DNA from: Natronorubrum texcoconense
GTDB lineage: Archaea > Halobacteriota > Halobacteria > Halobacteriales > Natrialbaceae
DNA length: 64,000 nucleotides
Direction: 5' to 3'
Assembly (NCBI RefSeq): GCF_900100335.1
Contig: NZ_FNFE01000007.1
Coordinates: forward strand, 62,001 to 126,000
The position numbers and the translations under genes were made by a program. This document shows positions 60,650-64,000 of the stretch, piece by piece. Below the pieces are notes generated by a model. The model saw only the letters and a list, made by a program, of their open reading frames with translations, had not been told where the DNA came from and did no database searches. How positions within the stretch are numbered: the stretch's first letter is position 1; every line of letters starts with the position of its first letter.

Positions 60650-60814
60650 ATGCAACTCTTTGGATCCAAATCCGGGACGGTGGTGTGGTTGCTCATCGGT
60701 ATCGGGACCGCGGCGCTCGCGCTCCACAACGACAATCGGTTGACCGCGATCATCGCGATCGGGTGGATCACGCTCGCGGTGTTCAGCTGGGCCGAGTACC
60801 GAAAAGCGGACTGA
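60650..60814 (+). CDS. 54-residue membrane peptide, third gene of symporter operon
   Basis: Two short hydrophobic segments (about residues 9-25 and 30-46), bounded by MQLFGSKSG and AEYRKAD. It lies 14 bases after the symporter stop on the same strand. Composition and spacing support a real small subunit; no family is recognised. Confidence 0.6.
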   Translation: MQLFGSKSGTVVWLLIGIGTAALALHNDNRLTAIIAIGWITLAVFSWAEYRKAD

Positions 60815-60970
60815 CGAACCGATCGCCGTCGCGTTTTACAGCCGGCTCTCGCGGTCGGGGACGACTTCGAATTCAGCGACGATCCCGGCTGCACCGACGT
60901 TCGCTGTTCGACTCGAGGTTTGCTATACCCTCTCGAGCCGTACTCGTCCGCAGAAACAGTTTGAACTCGG

Positions 60971-61056
60971 TCATACGGACTACTGTAAGTCGTTGACGCT
61001 GCAACCGCGAGCCGTCCTGCGGTTGCACCGGTAAAAAGTTACAGCAGGCCGTATCA
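60971..61056. repeat. Palindromic dispersed element, copy B (REP/MITE-like)
   Basis: Terminal inverted repeat: ATACGGACTACTGTA at 60973-60987 against TACAGCAGGCCGTAT at 61040-61054 (13 of 15 pair). The internal stem TGCAACCGC/GCGGTTGCA is perfect over nine pairs, around a loop containing GAGCCGTCC. It matches copy A (1146-1230) in length, ends and folding. The terminal CCGTATCA supplies the TGA stop of uspA. A minus-strand T5 run at 61033-61037 may act as terminator. Confidence 0.87.
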
Positions 61057-61488
61057 GTCGTCGCTCATCAATACGGTGACGGGCCGATCCGCGCTGAGCA
61101 ACACCGACTGGGTGACGCTGCCGAAGAGCACCTTTCCGGTCGCGCTCTTCTTTCGCCCGCTCATGACGATGCTGTCCGCGTCGATCTCCTCGGCAACCGC
61201 TAGAATATTTTCGGTGATGTCGCCCCGCTCCAGTCGCGTGTCGACGTCGATGCCGGCCTCCGCGAGAAGAGCTCGCGCCGCCTCGGTGCTGGCCGGCAAC
61301 TCGGGCTCAGCCCGCCCCTCCGCCCGCTGGCTCTCGAACTCCTGTAGCCAGGGCTGTTTCGTCTCCTCGGAAACGTTGAGGAGGACGACCGCCTTCTCCT
61401 CGGGGCCGCCGGGCAGATCGATGACGGTTCTGGCCGCCCGCCGCGACCGCGTTTCACTCTCGTCTATCGGGAGCAGAATCGTGTGCAT
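61054..61488 (-). CDS. Universal stress protein (UspA family)
   Basis: A 144-residue single Usp domain. MHTILLPIDESETRSRRAARTVIDL opens with the conserved D; VLLNV follows. The C-terminal SIVMSGRKKSATGKVLFGSVTQSVLLSADRPVTVLM contains the G-x2-G-x9-G(S/T) ATP-binding pattern (GRKKSATGKVLFGSVT). The ATG at 61488 is the family start. Its stop lies at the edge of the palindromic element. Confidence 0.93.
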   Translation of the reverse strand: MHTILLPIDESETRSRRAARTVIDLPGGPEEKAVVLLNVSEETKQPWLQEFESQRAEGRAEPELPASTEAARALLAEAGIDVDTRLERGDITENILAVAEEIDADSIVMSGRKKSATGKVLFGSVTQSVLLSADRPVTVLMSDD

Positions 61489-61638
61489 AGCTGACAATCG
61501 AGTCAGCAGCACTTAACGATTTGGGCGACGGAGCCAGTCGTCGGAAACGAGAGTCAATGACGTCGATATCGGCACCTCGACGATCCACCAGCGTCCCGAT
61601 AACAAGACTTTAGAATCTTGGCACTGTTATCCATACTA

Positions 61639-63339
<1,701 letters not shown>

Positions 63340-63375
63340 GCGGATCGATACCGGCCCGAGCGATCTCGGAATTGA

Positions 63376-63900
63376 CTACGCGATACCGTCGATCTCTTCG
63401 GCGTACGACTCGCGCTCGAGAACGTACGTACACTCCTGATAGTCATCGTCACCGATCGACACCGTCTCGACGTCGTCCCGCTCGAAGCCGAACGCACCGT
63501 AGAAGTCCTTGCCGAGTTCGTTCGCGTCGAGCACCATCGCGTTGACCTGCTCGACGCCCTGTTCGAAGAGCGAGCGACACGTCTCCTCGAGCAGCCGGCC
63601 GCCGGTTCCCTCGCCCCGAGCGTCCGGGGCGACGTAGACACGAAGGATGTTCCCGACTTCGGTCTCGTTGTCCCAGACGCCGTGTGCGAAGCCGACGATT
63701 TCGTCGTCCCGCTCGACGACCAGCATAAGCGCACGCGCCCAGACGATGGAATCTCGAACTCGCTCCTCGGAGTACCAGTCGTCGAGCCCCTCCTGTAACG
63801 ACTCTCGGCTCAGAATCTTTGGATAGTCCTGCGTCCACGACTGCTGTGCTACGTCCTGAATCGACTCGATGTCGTCGACGGTTGCTTCGCGGATTGCCAT
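63376..63900 (-). CDS. GNAT-family N-acetyltransferase
   Basis: A 174-residue acetyl-CoA-dependent transferase. IREATVDDIESIQDVAQQSW opens the fold. VGNILRVYVAPDARGEGTGGRLLEETCRSLFEQGVEQVNAMVLDANELGKDFYGAFGF includes the R/Q-x-x-G-x-G/A CoA motif (RGEGTGG) and the C-terminal Y/F of motif B. The acceptor substrate is unknown. It converges with mutB. Confidence 0.92.
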   Translation of the reverse strand: MAIREATVDDIESIQDVAQQSWTQDYPKILSRESLQEGLDDWYSEERVRDSIVWARALMLVVERDDEIVGFAHGVWDNETEVGNILRVYVAPDARGEGTGGRLLEETCRSLFEQGVEQVNAMVLDANELGKDFYGAFGFERDDVETVSIGDDDYQECTYVLERESYAEEIDGIA

Positions 63901-64000
63901 ACAATACCAACCACGCTTGGGAGATTAATCCTTTTCTCCGATTCAGGAGACCCTCCCCGCAAACGATCCAACTCGAGTTTCACCGATGAAACGGGACTGT

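Overview
The window is chromosomal DNA of an extremely halophilic archaeon. GC is high, CTCGAG-type words and GAC/GAG codons are common, and nearly every predicted protein is acidic. There are many twin-arginine (Tat) lipoproteins, archaeal TATA boxes lie about 25-30 bases before start codons (leaderless transcription), and lineage-restricted families such as HalOD1, HTH_10 regulators, SHOCT and DUF5518 proteins occur. Gene content fits Natrialbales (Natrinema/Haloterrigena-like), but that placement is inference. I saw no rRNA, tRNA, CRISPR array or intact insertion sequence. About 65 protein genes are supported.

Layout. 0-11 kb holds housekeeping and metabolic genes: a flavin monooxygenase, an M42 peptidase, aconitase, a dUTPase/dCTP-deaminase-fold enzyme, a Tat-lipoprotein glycosidase-like protein, membrane proteins and 6-phosphogluconate dehydrogenase. 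11.6-14.5 kb is a small candidate defence locus: a modification-dependent HNH endonuclease gene facing a PD-(D/E)XK nuclease-like gene. 14.7-18.6 kb has an FAD oxidase, a DCC-family thiol protein, an HpcH aldolase and a cupin. 18.6-19.3 kb is a VapBC toxin-antitoxin pair. 19.3-35.2 kb mixes transporters, a beta-CASP nuclease, a TetR-MATE operon with a palindromic operator, the GTPases EngB and NOG1, a PAS/GAF histidine kinase and a copper-binding four-helix protein. 35.5-38.2 kb encodes a very acidic PQQ-type sugar dehydrogenase with a blue-copper domain nested inside its propeller.

38.6-46.4 kb is a block of minus-strand genes: hisE, a DUF151 nuclease-like protein, a HalOD1/HTH_10 regulator pair, an acetamidase, a TRAP-type fused permease, pdxT, a VOC dioxygenase-like protein and a 53-residue Sec61-beta gene. 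46.4-47.6 kb is an AT-rich gap with no convincing gene. 47.6-56.6 kb is a dense acyl-CoA catabolic cluster: IclR regulator, F420/flavin monooxygenase, PaaG-like isomerase, acyl-CoA dehydrogenase, hydroxyacyl-CoA dehydrogenase, SCP2-type thiolase plus OB/zinc-ribbon partner, two hotdog proteins and an acyl-CoA synthetase. 56.8-60.8 kb follows with two unrelated haloacid-dehalogenase-family genes and a DUF3311/sodium-solute symporter operon. UspA, methylmalonyl-CoA mutase large subunit and a GNAT acetyltransferase close the window. Together the right-hand third reads as uptake, activation, beta-oxidation-like degradation and propionyl/methylmalonyl-CoA entry to central metabolism.

Non-coding structure worth attention: two copies of an ~85-base palindromic element, each fused to the stop codon of a minus-strand gene and sharing covarying stems (1146-1230 and 60971-61056); two different intergenic tandem repeats; and several perfect palindromes at promoters.
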